The notes under the pieces were generated by a model, which was not told where the DNA came from, did not search any database, and worked only from the letters and a program-made list of their open reading frames with translations. 64,000 nt of DNA, from positions 36,281 through 100,280 of the forward strand of contig NZ_JBHUDD010000160.1 in NCBI RefSeq assembly GCF_042677865.1. The letters run 5' to 3'. This document shows positions 9,253-17,609 of the stretch, piece by piece. The position numbers and the translations under genes were made by a program. This DNA is from Lutimaribacter salitolerans (GTDB taxonomy: Bacteria > Pseudomonadota > Alphaproteobacteria > Rhodobacterales > Rhodobacteraceae). Each line of letters starts with the position of its first letter. The first letter of the stretch is position 1.

Positions 9253-9848
9253 TGTTGCAGATCCCCTCGCAGCGTCAGATAGGACAAGAGTTCCAACAGC
9301 GGCATACCCAATACCGTAAAGTAATCGCCTTCGACGCGGGAAAACAAGCGCACGCCTTCCTCTTCCAGCTTGTAGGCCCCCACGCTGTCACCGATGCCCG
9401 GCCAGTTGCGGGACAGGTATCCATCCAGGAACGTATCCGAAAACTCGCGCATCATCAGCCGCACGGTGCCCACATGCCGCCAGATCGGCTGCCCGTCCTC
9501 GACGATCACCGCCGCCGACAGCAGCTGATGCCGCTGCCCGCGCAGGGCGCGCAGCTGGTCGCGGGCGTCGTCGACACTGATGGGTTTCGACAGGATGCGA
9601 CCATCGAAGCTCAACACCTGATCGCAGCCGATCACCAGTGCGCCGGGCCTCTTGTCGCTGATCTTGCGCGCCTTCATCTCGGCCAGCGTGTCGGCGATAT
9701 CGCGGGGGCTGGCCTGTTCTACCAGCAGGGCGTCGCGGATCATCTCCTCGTCCACGCGCGCGACCTGAACATCGAAATCAACGCCTGCGCGCTCCAGCAT
9801 CTGACGCCGGATGGACGAGCCCGAGGCAAGGATCAGTTTTTGCGGCAT
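9249..9848 (-). CDS. maf: Maf-family nucleotide pyrophosphatase
   Basis: Hydrolyses non-canonical or modified nucleoside triphosphates to monophosphates. The 199 residues start with the family motif LILASGSSIRRQML and carry GCDQVL (near residue 93), SKPISVDDA and the C-terminal DSVGAYKLEEEG segment. Whether it prefers dTTP/UTP or 7-methyl-GTP cannot be decided from these motifs. First gene of the leftward maf-aroE-coaE-dnaQ operon. A perfect DnaA box overlaps its start codon, so initiator binding could affect its expression (inference). Confidence 0.93.
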   Translation of the reverse strand: MPQKLILASGSSIRRQMLERAGVDFDVQVARVDEEMIRDALLVEQASPRDIADTLAEMKARKISDKRPGALVIGCDQVLSFDGRILSKPISVDDARDQLRALRGQRHQLLSAAVIVEDGQPIWRHVGTVRLMMREFSDTFLDGYLSRNWPGIGDSVGAYKLEEEGVRLFSRVEGDYFTVLGMPLLELLSYLTLRGDLQQ

Positions 9849-9856
9849 GTGGATAA
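9848..9856 (-). promoter_or_regulatory. DnaA box, perfect consensus
   Basis: TGTGGATAA on the plus strand is the exact reverse complement of the consensus TTATCCACA. It overlaps the first base of the maf start codon. Confidence 0.75.
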
Positions 9857-9870
9857 CCCGGTGGGGAACG

Positions 9871-9885
9871 TTAAGGGGTTCTTAA
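9871..9885. promoter_or_regulatory. CtrA-type box TTAA-N7-TTAA
   Basis: Two TTAA half-sites separated by exactly seven bases (GGGGTTC), the spacing of the alphaproteobacterial CtrA consensus. It lies 15 bases from the perfect DnaA box. In Caulobacter, CtrA sites within oriC repress initiation; in Rhodobacterales this role is not established, so the site is a candidate only. Confidence 0.4.
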
Positions 9886-10030
9886 GGATAAAATCGGGGC
9901 AAATCCACCGCTGCGGCACACCGGTGGAAAACCCACATCATCCAACCGCCCTCGGACCCGCTCGCCCACCTGTGAAAAGGATAACCGGGCCCAGGTGGAC
10001 AACGCGGACCGAAACGTTCGGCGCACAGGG

Positions 10031-10039
10031 TTTTCCACA
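10031..10039 (+). promoter_or_regulatory. DnaA box, one mismatch
   Basis: TTTTCCACA differs from TTATCCACA at one position. It lies immediately left of the AT-rich tract, the usual position of the box that helps open the origin. Confidence 0.6.
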
Positions 10040-10040
10040 G

Positions 10041-10095
10041 ACTCAAAACAGTTACAATCTAATTAACTAACTGAAAATATTTTCATATTTGACAC
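10041..10095. other. AT-rich tract, candidate DNA unwinding element
   Basis: A stretch with runs such as AATCTAATTAACTAACTG and AAAATATTTTCATATTTG, sharply AT-rich against the GC-rich surroundings and flanked by DnaA boxes on both sides. Confidence 0.55.
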
Positions 10096-10150
10096 ATCCC
10101 CCGATCTTAACCTTCTGTGGGCAAAAACTGTCCCGTTGTGGGAAAGAGAC

Positions 10151-10167
10151 GGATAACCACGTTATCC
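10151..10167. repeat. perfect inverted repeat GGATAAC-CAC-GTTATCC
   Basis: Seven-base arms around a three-base centre. The right arm is part of the DnaA box at 10162-10170, so the structure could present two opposed DnaA-like half sites. Confidence 0.6.
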
Positions 10168-10170
10168 ACT
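10162..10170 (+). promoter_or_regulatory. DnaA box, one mismatch
   Basis: TTATCCACT matches the consensus TTATCCACA except at the last base. It lies right of the AT-rich tract. Confidence 0.65.
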
Positions 10171-10256
10171 GCTCCGGTGACCCCCATCTAAATCTTCATC
10201 TCTTTTCTTATATCTATATTGATATTAAGAGGGCAGGATCGCTTGAAAGGCTTTCC

Positions 10257-10706
10257 ATGTCCGATCTGCTTGCCCTGCTTTATCCTTGGAACAAGGCCAT
10301 TCACATCATGGCCGTGATCACCTGGATGGCGGGCATCTTTTATCTGCCCCGTCTGTTCGTTTATCACGCCGAACAGGCCACGGTCGGCGATGCCCGCGAC
10401 GAGGTGTTTCGCGTCATGGAACACAAACTGCTGCGCTACATCATGAACCCGTCGATGATTGTGGTCTGGGTGTTCGGCCTGGCGCTGGTTGCCACACCCG
10501 GGATCGTCGACTGGGGCATGGTCTGGCCCTGGGCCAAGGCGATATCGGTTCTGGCGATGACGTGGTTTCACATGTGGCTCTCGGCGCGGCGCAAGGAGTT
10601 TGCCGCCGGACAGAACCAGATGGCCGGGCGGCGATACCGGCTGATGAACGAGGTGCCGACGATCCTGATGATCGTGATCGTGCTGTCGGTGGTCATCAAG
10701 TTCTGA
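10257..10706 (+). CDS. hemJ: HemJ, protoporphyrinogen IX oxidase
   Basis: Oxidises protoporphyrinogen IX to protoporphyrin IX in the inner membrane, the heme step used by bacteria without HemG or HemY. The 149 residues have four hydrophobic segments, the conserved N-terminal PWNKAIHIMAV stretch with H16, and WMAGIFYLPRLFVYH, typical of the UPF0093/HemJ family. The ATG at 10257 follows GAAAGG; the frame is open upstream through the origin region but that part is not protein-like. First rightward gene from the putative origin. The ferrochelatase gene hemH, the next step, lies at 51.9 kb. Confidence 0.92.
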   Translation: MSDLLALLYPWNKAIHIMAVITWMAGIFYLPRLFVYHAEQATVGDARDEVFRVMEHKLLRYIMNPSMIVVWVFGLALVATPGIVDWGMVWPWAKAISVLAMTWFHMWLSARRKEFAAGQNQMAGRRYRLMNEVPTILMIVIVLSVVIKF

Positions 10707-10708
10707 GT

Positions 10709-10737
10709 TTGACTTGGGGCCGTGGCAGGCGTATACC
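10709..10737 (+). promoter_or_regulatory. candidate sigma-70-type promoter for rho
   Basis: TTGACT, 17 bases, TATACC. It lies just behind the hemJ stop and would give a leader of roughly 85-90 bases before the rho ATG at 10832, leaving room for the Rho-dependent autoregulation known in other bacteria. Confidence 0.5.
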
Positions 10738-10831
10738 GCACGCCAAGTCGCCCGTCCGGGCGGATATCTTCCACTTACAGAACTGACCATGTGCCGTACA
10801 CGGCAGGCATGGTCGCGCAAGGTATATCCCG

Positions 10832-12103
10832 ATGTCCGAGAACCGTTTGAATCTGGCCGAGCTCAAGGTCAAAAGCCCCAAAGACCTGCTGGCGATGGCC
10901 GAAGAGCTGGAAATCGAAAACGCCTCGACCATGCGCAAGGGCGACATGATGTTCCAGATCCTCCGCGAAATGGCGGATGAAGGCTGGGAAATCGGCGGCG
11001 ATGGCGTGCTTGAGGTCCTGCAGGACGGTTTCGGTTTCCTGCGCAGCCCCGAAGCCAACTACCTGCCCGGCCCCGATGACATCTATGTCTCGCCTGACAT
11101 GATCCGGCAGTTTGCCCTGCGCACCGGCGATTCGATCGAAGGCGTGATCCGTGCGCCAGACGATCAGGAACGGTATTTCGCCCTGACCAGCGTCGAGAAG
11201 ATCAACTTCGAGGACCCGGAAAGGGCCCGTCACAAGATCGCGTTCGACAACCTGACGCCGCTCTATCCCGACGAGCGGCTGAAGATGGAGATCGAGGATC
11301 CGACGATCAAGGACCGCACCGCTCGGATCATCGACCTGGTGGCCCCCATCGGCAAGGGCCAACGGTCGCTGATCGTGGCGCCGCCGCGTACGGGTAAGAC
11401 TGTGATCTTGCAGAACATCGCCCGCTCGATCGAGGTAAACCACCCCGAAATCTATCTGATCGTGCTGCTGATCGACGAACGTCCCGAAGAGGTGACCGAC
11501 ATGCAGCGCAGCGTGAAGGGCGAGGTCGTGTCGTCAACCTTTGACGAACCTGCCACCCGCCACGTGGCTGTTTCGGAAATGGTGATCGAAAAGGCCAAGC
11601 GTCTGGTCGAACATAAGCGAGATGTTGTTATCCTTCTCGACTCGATCACAAGACTTGGTAGGGCATTCAACACGGTCGTGCCCTCGTCGGGCAAGGTTCT
11701 GACCGGCGGCGTGGATGCCAACGCGCTGCAACGGCCAAAGCGATTCTTTGGTGCGGCGCGGAACATCGAAGAGGGCGGATCGCTGACCATCATCGCCACT
11801 GCGCTGATCGACACCGGCAGCCGAATGGACGAGGTGATCTTTGAAGAGTTCAAAGGCACCGGCAACAGCGAGCTGGTTCTGGATCGCAAGATCTCGGACA
11901 AGCGGGTGTTCCCGGCCATCGACATCCTGAAATCCGGCACACGCAAAGAGGAACTGCTGATCGACAAATCCGATCTGGCGAAAACCTATGTGCTGCGCCG
12001 GATTCTGAATCCGATGGGCACCACGGATGCAGTTGAATTCCTGCTGTCGAAGATGAAACAAACCAAGACAAACGCGGAATTCTTTGATTCCATGAACACC
12101 TGA
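10832..12103 (+). CDS. rho: transcription termination factor Rho
   Basis: Hexameric RNA-dependent ATPase/translocase that releases transcripts. The 423 residues contain the N-terminal helical region (MAEELEIENASTMRKGDM), the cold-shock-like RNA-binding fold with GFGFLRSPEANYLPGPDDIYVS, the P-loop APPRTGKT (residues 183-190), the ERPEEVTDMQRS segment, and the R-loop region GGVDANALQRPKRFFGAARN. Length and motifs are standard. It precedes mnmE by 28 bases and is probably cotranscribed with it. Confidence 0.98.
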   Translation: MSENRLNLAELKVKSPKDLLAMAEELEIENASTMRKGDMMFQILREMADEGWEIGGDGVLEVLQDGFGFLRSPEANYLPGPDDIYVSPDMIRQFALRTGDSIEGVIRAPDDQERYFALTSVEKINFEDPERARHKIAFDNLTPLYPDERLKMEIEDPTIKDRTARIIDLVAPIGKGQRSLIVAPPRTGKTVILQNIARSIEVNHPEIYLIVLLIDERPEEVTDMQRSVKGEVVSSTFDEPATRHVAVSEMVIEKAKRLVEHKRDVVILLDSITRLGRAFNTVVPSSGKVLTGGVDANALQRPKRFFGAARNIEEGGSLTIIATALIDTGSRMDEVIFEEFKGTGNSELVLDRKISDKRVFPAIDILKSGTRKEELLIDKSDLAKTYVLRRILNPMGTTDAVEFLLSKMKQTKTNAEFFDSMNT

Positions 12104-12131
12104 CGCGGCCCGCCGCAGTAAGGATTGCGAA

Positions 12132-13406
12132 ATGGACACGATTTTCGCCCTTGCCACAGCCGCTGGCAAGGCTGGCATCGCGGTGATCCGCGTGTCCGGC
12201 CCGGGCGCGTTTCTGGCGTGTGAGCGTATCGCCGGGGATGTGCCCGCACCCCGCCGCGCCAGCCTGCGCAGACTGCGGGACGCGGGCGGCGACGTTCTGG
12301 ACGAGGCGCTGGTGATCACCTTTGCCAAAGGCCACAGCTTTACCGGCGAGGACGTTGTCGAGCTTCACTGCCACGGCTCTGTCGCGATCACCTCGGCCGT
12401 GCTGCGGGCATTGGGGGAGATTGACGGGTTGCGTATGGCTAACCCCGGCGAGTTCACGCGCCGGGCATTGGAGAATGGTCGCTTGGATCTGACCCAGGTC
12501 GAGGGCCTGGCCGATCTGATCGAGTCCGAAACCGAGGCGCAGCGCAAGCAGGCGCAACGCATCCTGGACGGGGCCATCGGGGCGCAGGCCGAGGCGTGGC
12601 GCCGCGACCTTATTCGTGCGGCGGCTTTGCTGGAAGCGGTCATTGATTTCGCGGATGACGACGTGCCTGAGGATGTCTCGCCCGAGGTTCTGGACCTGAC
12701 CAAGCGGACCCGAGGCGACATCGAGGTGCAATTGCGCGGGATCGATGCGGCCGAACGGGTGCGCACGGGGTTCGAGGTGGCAATCGTCGGTGCGCCGAAC
12801 GTCGGGAAATCCACTCTGTTGAACGCGCTTGCTGGGCGCGAGGCTGCGATCACATCCGAGTTCGCAGGCACGACACGCGATGTGATAGAGGTACGGATGG
12901 ACCTGGGTGGTTTGCCGGTGACGGTCCTGGATACCGCAGGCCTGCGCGACACGCAGGATCATGTCGAGGGGATCGGCATTGCCCGCGCGCGCGAGCGCGC
13001 AACCGCGGCGGACTTACGGGTTTTCCTGCTGGATGGCGACGCGCCTGATTTGCCGCCGCTGCCCGGAGACATCGTGGTTCAGGCCAAGGCCGATCTGCGC
13101 GGAACGGGTGTGTCGGGTTTGACGGGGCAGGGGATCGGACAGCTCGTTTCCGATATCACGACCTGTCTGCAAGAGCAGGCTGGTCAGGCCGGGCTTGCAT
13201 CGCGTGAACGGCATCGCCTTGCGCTGGCACAGGCGATAACCGGCCTGCAGGCCGCCGAATCGCATGTCAGAATCGGCGCGGACCGTTATGATCTGGCGGC
13301 AGAAGAATTGCGCAATGTCGTGCGGGCGCTGGAATCTCTGGTTGGTCGCATTGATGTTGAAAACCTGCTGGACGAAATCTTTGCCAGCTTTTGCCTTGGG
13401 AAGTGA
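12132..13406 (+). CDS. mnmE: MnmE (TrmE), tRNA wobble-uridine modification GTPase
   Basis: With MnmG it installs the carboxymethylaminomethyl group on wobble uridine 34 of certain tRNAs. The 424 residues show the N-terminal tetrahydrofolate-binding domain, the helical domain with an inserted G domain (P-loop GAPNVGKS, residues 220-227; GTTRDVIEV; DTAGLRDT), and the C-terminal FCLGK motif with the essential cysteine. It starts 28 bases after rho and is followed directly by mnmG, its functional partner. Confidence 0.97.
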   Translation: MDTIFALATAAGKAGIAVIRVSGPGAFLACERIAGDVPAPRRASLRRLRDAGGDVLDEALVITFAKGHSFTGEDVVELHCHGSVAITSAVLRALGEIDGLRMANPGEFTRRALENGRLDLTQVEGLADLIESETEAQRKQAQRILDGAIGAQAEAWRRDLIRAAALLEAVIDFADDDVPEDVSPEVLDLTKRTRGDIEVQLRGIDAAERVRTGFEVAIVGAPNVGKSTLLNALAGREAAITSEFAGTTRDVIEVRMDLGGLPVTVLDTAGLRDTQDHVEGIGIARARERATAADLRVFLLDGDAPDLPPLPGDIVVQAKADLRGTGVSGLTGQGIGQLVSDITTCLQEQAGQAGLASRERHRLALAQAITGLQAAESHVRIGADRYDLAAEELRNVVRALESLVGRIDVENLLDEIFASFCLGK

Positions 13407-13410
13407 GGAG

Positions 13411-13426
13411 TGTTTCACGTGAAACA
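13411..13426. promoter_or_regulatory. parS centromere site 1, perfect consensus
   Basis: TGTTTCACGTGAAACA is the exact 16-base palindrome bound by chromosomal ParB proteins. It sits over the translation start of mnmG, 2.5 kb from parA, and is read as the peptide FHVKH there. Confidence 0.97.
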
Positions 13427-15287
13427 TTTTGACTTCGACGTTCTCGTCGTCGGTGGGGGACATGCCGGTGCGGATGCCGCCCATGCGGCCGCACGCATGG
13501 GGGCGCGCACGGCGCTGATCACGCTGCGGCGTGAGGCGATCGGTGTTATGTCCTGCAATCCGGCGATTGGCGGTCTGGGCAAAGGGCACCTGGTGCGAGA
13601 GATCGATGCGCTGGACGGTGTTATGGCGCGGGTCGCGGACAAGGCTGGTATCCAGTTTCGACTTCTGAACCGGCGCAAAGGTCCCGCCGTTCAAGGCCCG
13701 CGAGCGCAATCTGACCGCAAGATCTATCGCACGCAGATGCTGATGGAGATGGAAGAACAGCCCAACCTGACGATCATCGAAGGTGAAGCCACCGATTTCC
13801 TGATGGAAGGTGTTCGCGTCACGGGGCTGCAACTGTCGGATGGCAGCGAACTTTGCGCAAAAGCTGTTGTGCTGACCACCGGAACATTTCTGCGCGGCAT
13901 GATCCATATCGGGGACTTGTCGCGCCCGGGCGGCCGTATGGGTGACAAGCCCTCGGTGCGGTTGGCTGAACGGATTGACAGCTTCGGCCTGCCGTTGGGA
14001 CGCTTGAAAACCGGCACGCCCCCGCGGCTGGATGGACGCACGATTGCCTGGGACAAGCTCGAGTCGCAGCCCGGGGATGATGACCCTGTGATGTTCTCGT
14101 TCCTGTCAAAAGCCCCTTTTGTGCGTCAGGTGTCTTGCGGAATCACGCACACGAATGAGCGCACCCACGCGATTATTCAGGACAACCTGTCGCGCTCGGC
14201 CATGTATGGCGGGCATATCGAAGGGGTTGGGCCCCGGTATTGCCCTTCGATCGAGGACAAGGTGGTGCGTTTTGCCGACAAGACCTCTCACCAGATTTTT
14301 CTGGAACCAGAGGGGTTGGACGATCACACGATTTACCCCAACGGAATCTCGACTTCGTTGCCCGAAGATGTGCAGCACGCGTATGTTCAGTCAATCGTAG
14401 GATTGGAGCAAGCGGTGATCCTGCAGCCCGGCTATGCGATCGAATATGACTATGTCGATCCTCGCGCGCTTGATCTGCGGCTGGCGGTCAGGGAGGTGCC
14501 GGGTCTGTATCTAGCCGGTCAGATCAACGGAACCACCGGATATGAAGAGGCTGCAGCGCAAGGCTTGGTCGCCGGACTGAACGCGGCGGCAGAGGCTTTG
14601 GGGCGCGACCCCATCACATTCAGCCGCGCGGACAGCTACATCGGCGTGATGATCGACGATCTGACGACCCGAGGCGTGACCGAGCCATATCGCATGTTCA
14701 CCTCGCGTGCCGAATTCCGCCTGTCGCTGCGTGCGGACAACGCCGATCAGCGCCTGACACCGAAAGGGATTGAAATAGGATGTGTCGGTGAAATCCGACG
14801 CGCCGCGTTCGAAGCAAAGCGGGAACGCTTGGTTTCCGCCAGGCAGCGGCTGGAGGCGGAGACATACACGCCGCGACAACTCGCTGGTCTGGGTCTGACA
14901 GTCAATCAGGATGGCGCGCGCAGAAGCGGCTTTCAACTGCTGTCGTTCCCCGATGTCGGGTTTGACCATCTGATCATGCTCGATCCGTCGTTTGCAGATA
15001 TCGACGCCGAGACGCGCGAGCAACTGGCGCGGGACGCGCTTTATGCGAACTACATTGACCGGCAGCAGCGTGACGTCGATGCGATGAAACGGGATGAGCA
15101 GCACGAGATTCCGACGACATTCGATTTTGTCGCAATCGATGGTCTGTCCAACGAGCTAAAGACAAAGCTTGCAAAGTCGCGCCCGGCGAATCTTGCCCAG
15201 GCAGCGCGGATCGACGGGATGACGCCAGCAGCATTGACCTTGATTCTGGCGCGGTTGCGGCGTGACAAGCGCGAGAGATCCGCGTGA
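13419..15287 (+). CDS. mnmG: MnmG (GidA), FAD-dependent tRNA wobble-uridine modification enzyme
   Basis: Partner of MnmE in forming carboxymethylaminomethyl-uridine 34. Standard length of about 622 residues, with the FAD-binding VVGGGHAGADAA loop at the N-terminus, RREAIGVMSCNPAIGG, the GRLKTGTPPRL segment, and the C-terminal tRNA-binding GidA domain. The start is not certain. A GTG at 13410 overlaps the GAGGAG element at 13405-13410, so it cannot use it well. The GTG at 13419, in the middle of parS, has ideal eight-base spacing and gives MKHFDFD. The stop overlaps the rsmG start. Confidence 0.97.
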   Translation: MKHFDFDVLVVGGGHAGADAAHAAARMGARTALITLRREAIGVMSCNPAIGGLGKGHLVREIDALDGVMARVADKAGIQFRLLNRRKGPAVQGPRAQSDRKIYRTQMLMEMEEQPNLTIIEGEATDFLMEGVRVTGLQLSDGSELCAKAVVLTTGTFLRGMIHIGDLSRPGGRMGDKPSVRLAERIDSFGLPLGRLKTGTPPRLDGRTIAWDKLESQPGDDDPVMFSFLSKAPFVRQVSCGITHTNERTHAIIQDNLSRSAMYGGHIEGVGPRYCPSIEDKVVRFADKTSHQIFLEPEGLDDHTIYPNGISTSLPEDVQHAYVQSIVGLEQAVILQPGYAIEYDYVDPRALDLRLAVREVPGLYLAGQINGTTGYEEAAAQGLVAGLNAAAEALGRDPITFSRADSYIGVMIDDLTTRGVTEPYRMFTSRAEFRLSLRADNADQRLTPKGIEIGCVGEIRRAAFEAKRERLVSARQRLEAETYTPRQLAGLGLTVNQDGARRSGFQLLSFPDVGFDHLIMLDPSFADIDAETREQLARDALYANYIDRQQRDVDAMKRDEQHEIPTTFDFVAIDGLSNELKTKLAKSRPANLAQAARIDGMTPAALTLILARLRRDKRERSA

Positions 15288-15898
15288 TGCAGGCCGCACA
15301 GCACAGCAATGTTTCACGTGAAACAATGGATCGTCTCGTGCGATACGTCGATCTGCTGGAAAAGTGGAACCCGCGCATCAATCTGGTGGGTAAATCTACG
15401 CTCAAGGACGCCTGGACACGACATGTGGTTGATTCCCTGCAAATCTTGGCATTGGCACCAACCGAATGGACGCATTGGGCCGATCTTGGCAGCGGTGGTG
15501 GGTTTCCCGGGCTTGTAGTTGCCATTGCCGCGATGGATCAAGCCGAAGGGCGGACCGTAACCTTGGTGGAAAGCGATCAGCGCAAATGCGCTTTTCTGCG
15601 CACGGTGATTCGCGAAACAGGCGCCCCGGCACAGGTCATCGCCGCGCGAATTGAGGATATCGAACCCTTGAAAGCGGATGTGATTTCCGCCCGTGCGCTA
15701 GCAGATCTATCGACGCTGCTGGGCTTTGTGCAGCAACATGGCACCGTGGACTGCACGGCCTTGTTTCAAAAAGGCGAAACATGGCAAAGAGAACTGTCGC
15801 AGGCGCAAGCGCAGTGGGCATTCACCAACACGCCGTATAAAAGTGAAACCGAAGAGAAATCCGTCATTCTGAGGATCCAAGGAGTTGCCCGTGTCTGA
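15287..15898 (+). CDS. rsmG: RsmG (GidB), 16S rRNA m7G527 methyltransferase
   Basis: Methylates G527 of 16S rRNA using S-adenosylmethionine. The 203 residues contain VDLLEKWNPRINLVGKST, RHVVDSLQIL, and the SAM-binding loop LGSGGGFPGL. The ATG at 15287 shares a base with the mnmG TGA; a GTG three bases earlier is also possible. The N-terminal peptide NVSRET is encoded by a parS site. Its 3' end overlaps the likely parA start, so it is part of a mnmG-rsmG-parA-parB run. Confidence 0.95.
   Translation: MQAAQHSNVSRETMDRLVRYVDLLEKWNPRINLVGKSTLKDAWTRHVVDSLQILALAPTEWTHWADLGSGGGFPGLVVAIAAMDQAEGRTVTLVESDQRKCAFLRTVIRETGAPAQVIAARIEDIEPLKADVISARALADLSTLLGFVQQHGTVDCTALFQKGETWQRELSQAQAQWAFTNTPYKSETEEKSVILRIQGVARV
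15310..15325. promoter_or_regulatory. parS centromere site 2, perfect consensus
   Basis: Second exact TGTTTCACGTGAAACA, about 1.9 kb from site 1 and inside the first codons of rsmG, about 0.6 kb before parA. Confidence 0.97.
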
Positions 15899-16700
15899 TC
15901 CGACCCGCCCGCCGGGGCCGCGTATCATCGCAGTCGCAAATCAAAAGGGTGGCGTGGGCAAAACCACGACCTCGATCAACCTGGCTGCAGCCCTGGTGGC
16001 GCAAGGGCAGCGTGTTCTGGTGATTGATCTGGATCCGCAGGGCAACGCCTCGACCGGTTTGGGGATCGAGGTGGATGACAGGGCGTTCACGACCTACGAA
16101 CTGCTGCTCGAGGATATCGACCTGACACAGGTTGTTCTGGGCACGGCAACCGACGGTCTGTATATCGTCCCGGCCACGATTGATCTCAGTTCCGCGGACA
16201 TTGAACTGATCGCGAATGAAAAGCGCAGTTTCCTGCTGCATGACGCGCTTAGGCAGCATGCGATGGATGACTTCAACCTCGATTATATCCTGATCGACTG
16301 TCCACCATCGCTGAACCTTTTGACGGTCAACGCAATGGTGGCCGCGCATTCCGTGCTGGTTCCCCTGCAGTCCGAGTTCTTTGCACTCGAAGGTCTGTCG
16401 CAACTGATGCTGACCATCCGCGAAGTGCGTCAGACCGCGAATTCCACCCTGCGAATCGAAGGTGTTGTGTTGACCATGTATGATAGCCGCAACAGGTTGA
16501 GTCAGCAGGTCGAACAGGACGCGCGCGACAATCTCGGCGAACTGGTGTTCAAGACCGTGATTCCTCGCAATGTGCGCGTGTCCGAGGCGCCGTCCTATGC
16601 GCAATCGGTGCTGGACTATGACCCGGGATCAAAGGGCGCGCAGGCCTATCTGGCTCTGGCGCAGGAAATTCTGCAAAATCACGCGAAACTGGCTGCTTAA
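15891..16700 (+). CDS. parA: ParA, chromosome-partitioning ATPase
   Basis: Walker-type ATPase that binds DNA non-specifically and moves ParB-parS complexes. The 269 residues begin with the deviant Walker A NQKGGVGKTT (residues 17-26, with the signature lysine K19), then DLDPQGNASTGLG and the Walker B DYILIDCPPSLNLL. The GTG at 15891 is preferred over a TTG six bases earlier, because AAGGAG lies six bases in front of it. It overlaps the rsmG end by eight bases, and parB follows after nine bases. Confidence 0.97.
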   Translation: MSDPTRPPGPRIIAVANQKGGVGKTTTSINLAAALVAQGQRVLVIDLDPQGNASTGLGIEVDDRAFTTYELLLEDIDLTQVVLGTATDGLYIVPATIDLSSADIELIANEKRSFLLHDALRQHAMDDFNLDYILIDCPPSLNLLTVNAMVAAHSVLVPLQSEFFALEGLSQLMLTIREVRQTANSTLRIEGVVLTMYDSRNRLSQQVEQDARDNLGELVFKTVIPRNVRVSEAPSYAQSVLDYDPGSKGAQAYLALAQEILQNHAKLAA

Positions 16701-16709
16701 AGGGGGCAC

Positions 16710-17609
16710 ATGATGGACAAGAAACCCAAACCGCGCGGGCTGGGCCGTGGATTGTCTGCCCTCATGGCCGACGTCGCCCCTGAAGAGCAGGTGAGCACAC
16801 CGCGCCGTCCCGACATGATGGTCGCAATCGAGCGTGTGCATCCCAATCCCGATCAGCCACGTCGCAGCTTCACGCCCGATCAACTGGAAGAGCTGGCCGC
16901 CTCGATCCGCGAAAAGGGCATTATCCAGCCCCTGATCGTGCGCCCGCGCCCCGGTGATGAGGGCGCATTTGAAATCGTGGCGGGCGAACGGCGCTGGCGT
17001 GCCGCGCAAATGGCGCAACTGCACGAGATTCCGATTCTGGTGCGCGATTTTGACGACACCGAGGTTCTGGAAGTCGCAATCATCGAGAACATCCAGCGCG
17101 CCGACCTGAACCCGGTTGAAGAAGCCGCAGGCTACAAGGCGCTGATGGACAAGTTTGGGCACACTCAGGAAAAGCTATCCGATGTTCTGGGCAAAAGCCG
17201 CAGTTATATCGCCAACCTGGTACGCCTGTTGAACTTGCCCGACGAGGTGCAGGGCTATCTCCGCGAGGGCAAGATCTCTTCCGGTCATGCGAGGGCGCTG
17301 ATAACAGCGGATGATCCGGGGTCTCTGGCGCGGCAGGTCATCCAAAAGGGTCTGTCGGTGCGCGATACGGAAAAGCTGGCGAAGAAGCCGATCGCAGGCA
17401 GCACTGAACAGGGCACAAAAACGCGGACCAGGACGCCGAGCGAAAAAGATGCCGATACCAAGGCGCTCGAAGGCGATCTGGGGGCCAATCTGGGCATGAA
17501 GGTCGAAATAAACCACGATACCGGGCAGGAATCGGGTCGATTGACGATCAGCTATGCCAACCTCGATCAACTGGATGATCTGTGTATGCGCCTGTCGACT
17601 ACGCGCTAG
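16710..17609 (+). CDS. parB: ParB, parS-binding CTPase clamp protein
   Basis: Binds parS and spreads on DNA as a CTP-dependent clamp. The 299 residues have the N-terminal RGLGRGLSALMAD motif that stimulates ParA, the CTP-binding ParB domain with GERRWRAAQ near residue 92 and ENIQRADLNPVEEA, the helix-turn-helix with GKSRSYIANLVRLLNLP, and a C-terminal dimerisation region. The parS sites at 13411, 15310 and possibly 19006 are its presumed targets. The 3' end overlaps the convergent DUF454 gene by 11 bases. Confidence 0.97.
   Translation: MMDKKPKPRGLGRGLSALMADVAPEEQVSTPRRPDMMVAIERVHPNPDQPRRSFTPDQLEELAASIREKGIIQPLIVRPRPGDEGAFEIVAGERRWRAAQMAQLHEIPILVRDFDDTEVLEVAIIENIQRADLNPVEEAAGYKALMDKFGHTQEKLSDVLGKSRSYIANLVRLLNLPDEVQGYLREGKISSGHARALITADDPGSLARQVIQKGLSVRDTEKLAKKPIAGSTEQGTKTRTRTPSEKDADTKALEGDLGANLGMKVEINHDTGQESGRLTISYANLDQLDDLCMRLSTTR

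Larger units (their letters stand above)
9846..10256. other. putative chromosomal replication origin (oriC)
   Basis: The longest gene-free stretch of the window, between the leftward maf operon and the rightward hemJ-rho-mnmE-mnmG-rsmG-parAB run. It holds one perfect DnaA box and at least two one-mismatch boxes, several weaker ones (for example at 10116 and 10137), an AT-rich tract at about 10041-10095, a TTAA-N7-TTAA CtrA-type site and an inverted repeat of GGATAAC. Genes on both sides point outward, as expected at an origin, and parABS lies 3-9 kb away. The Caulobacter origin has closely similar surroundings. Function is inferred, not shown. Confidence 0.8.
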
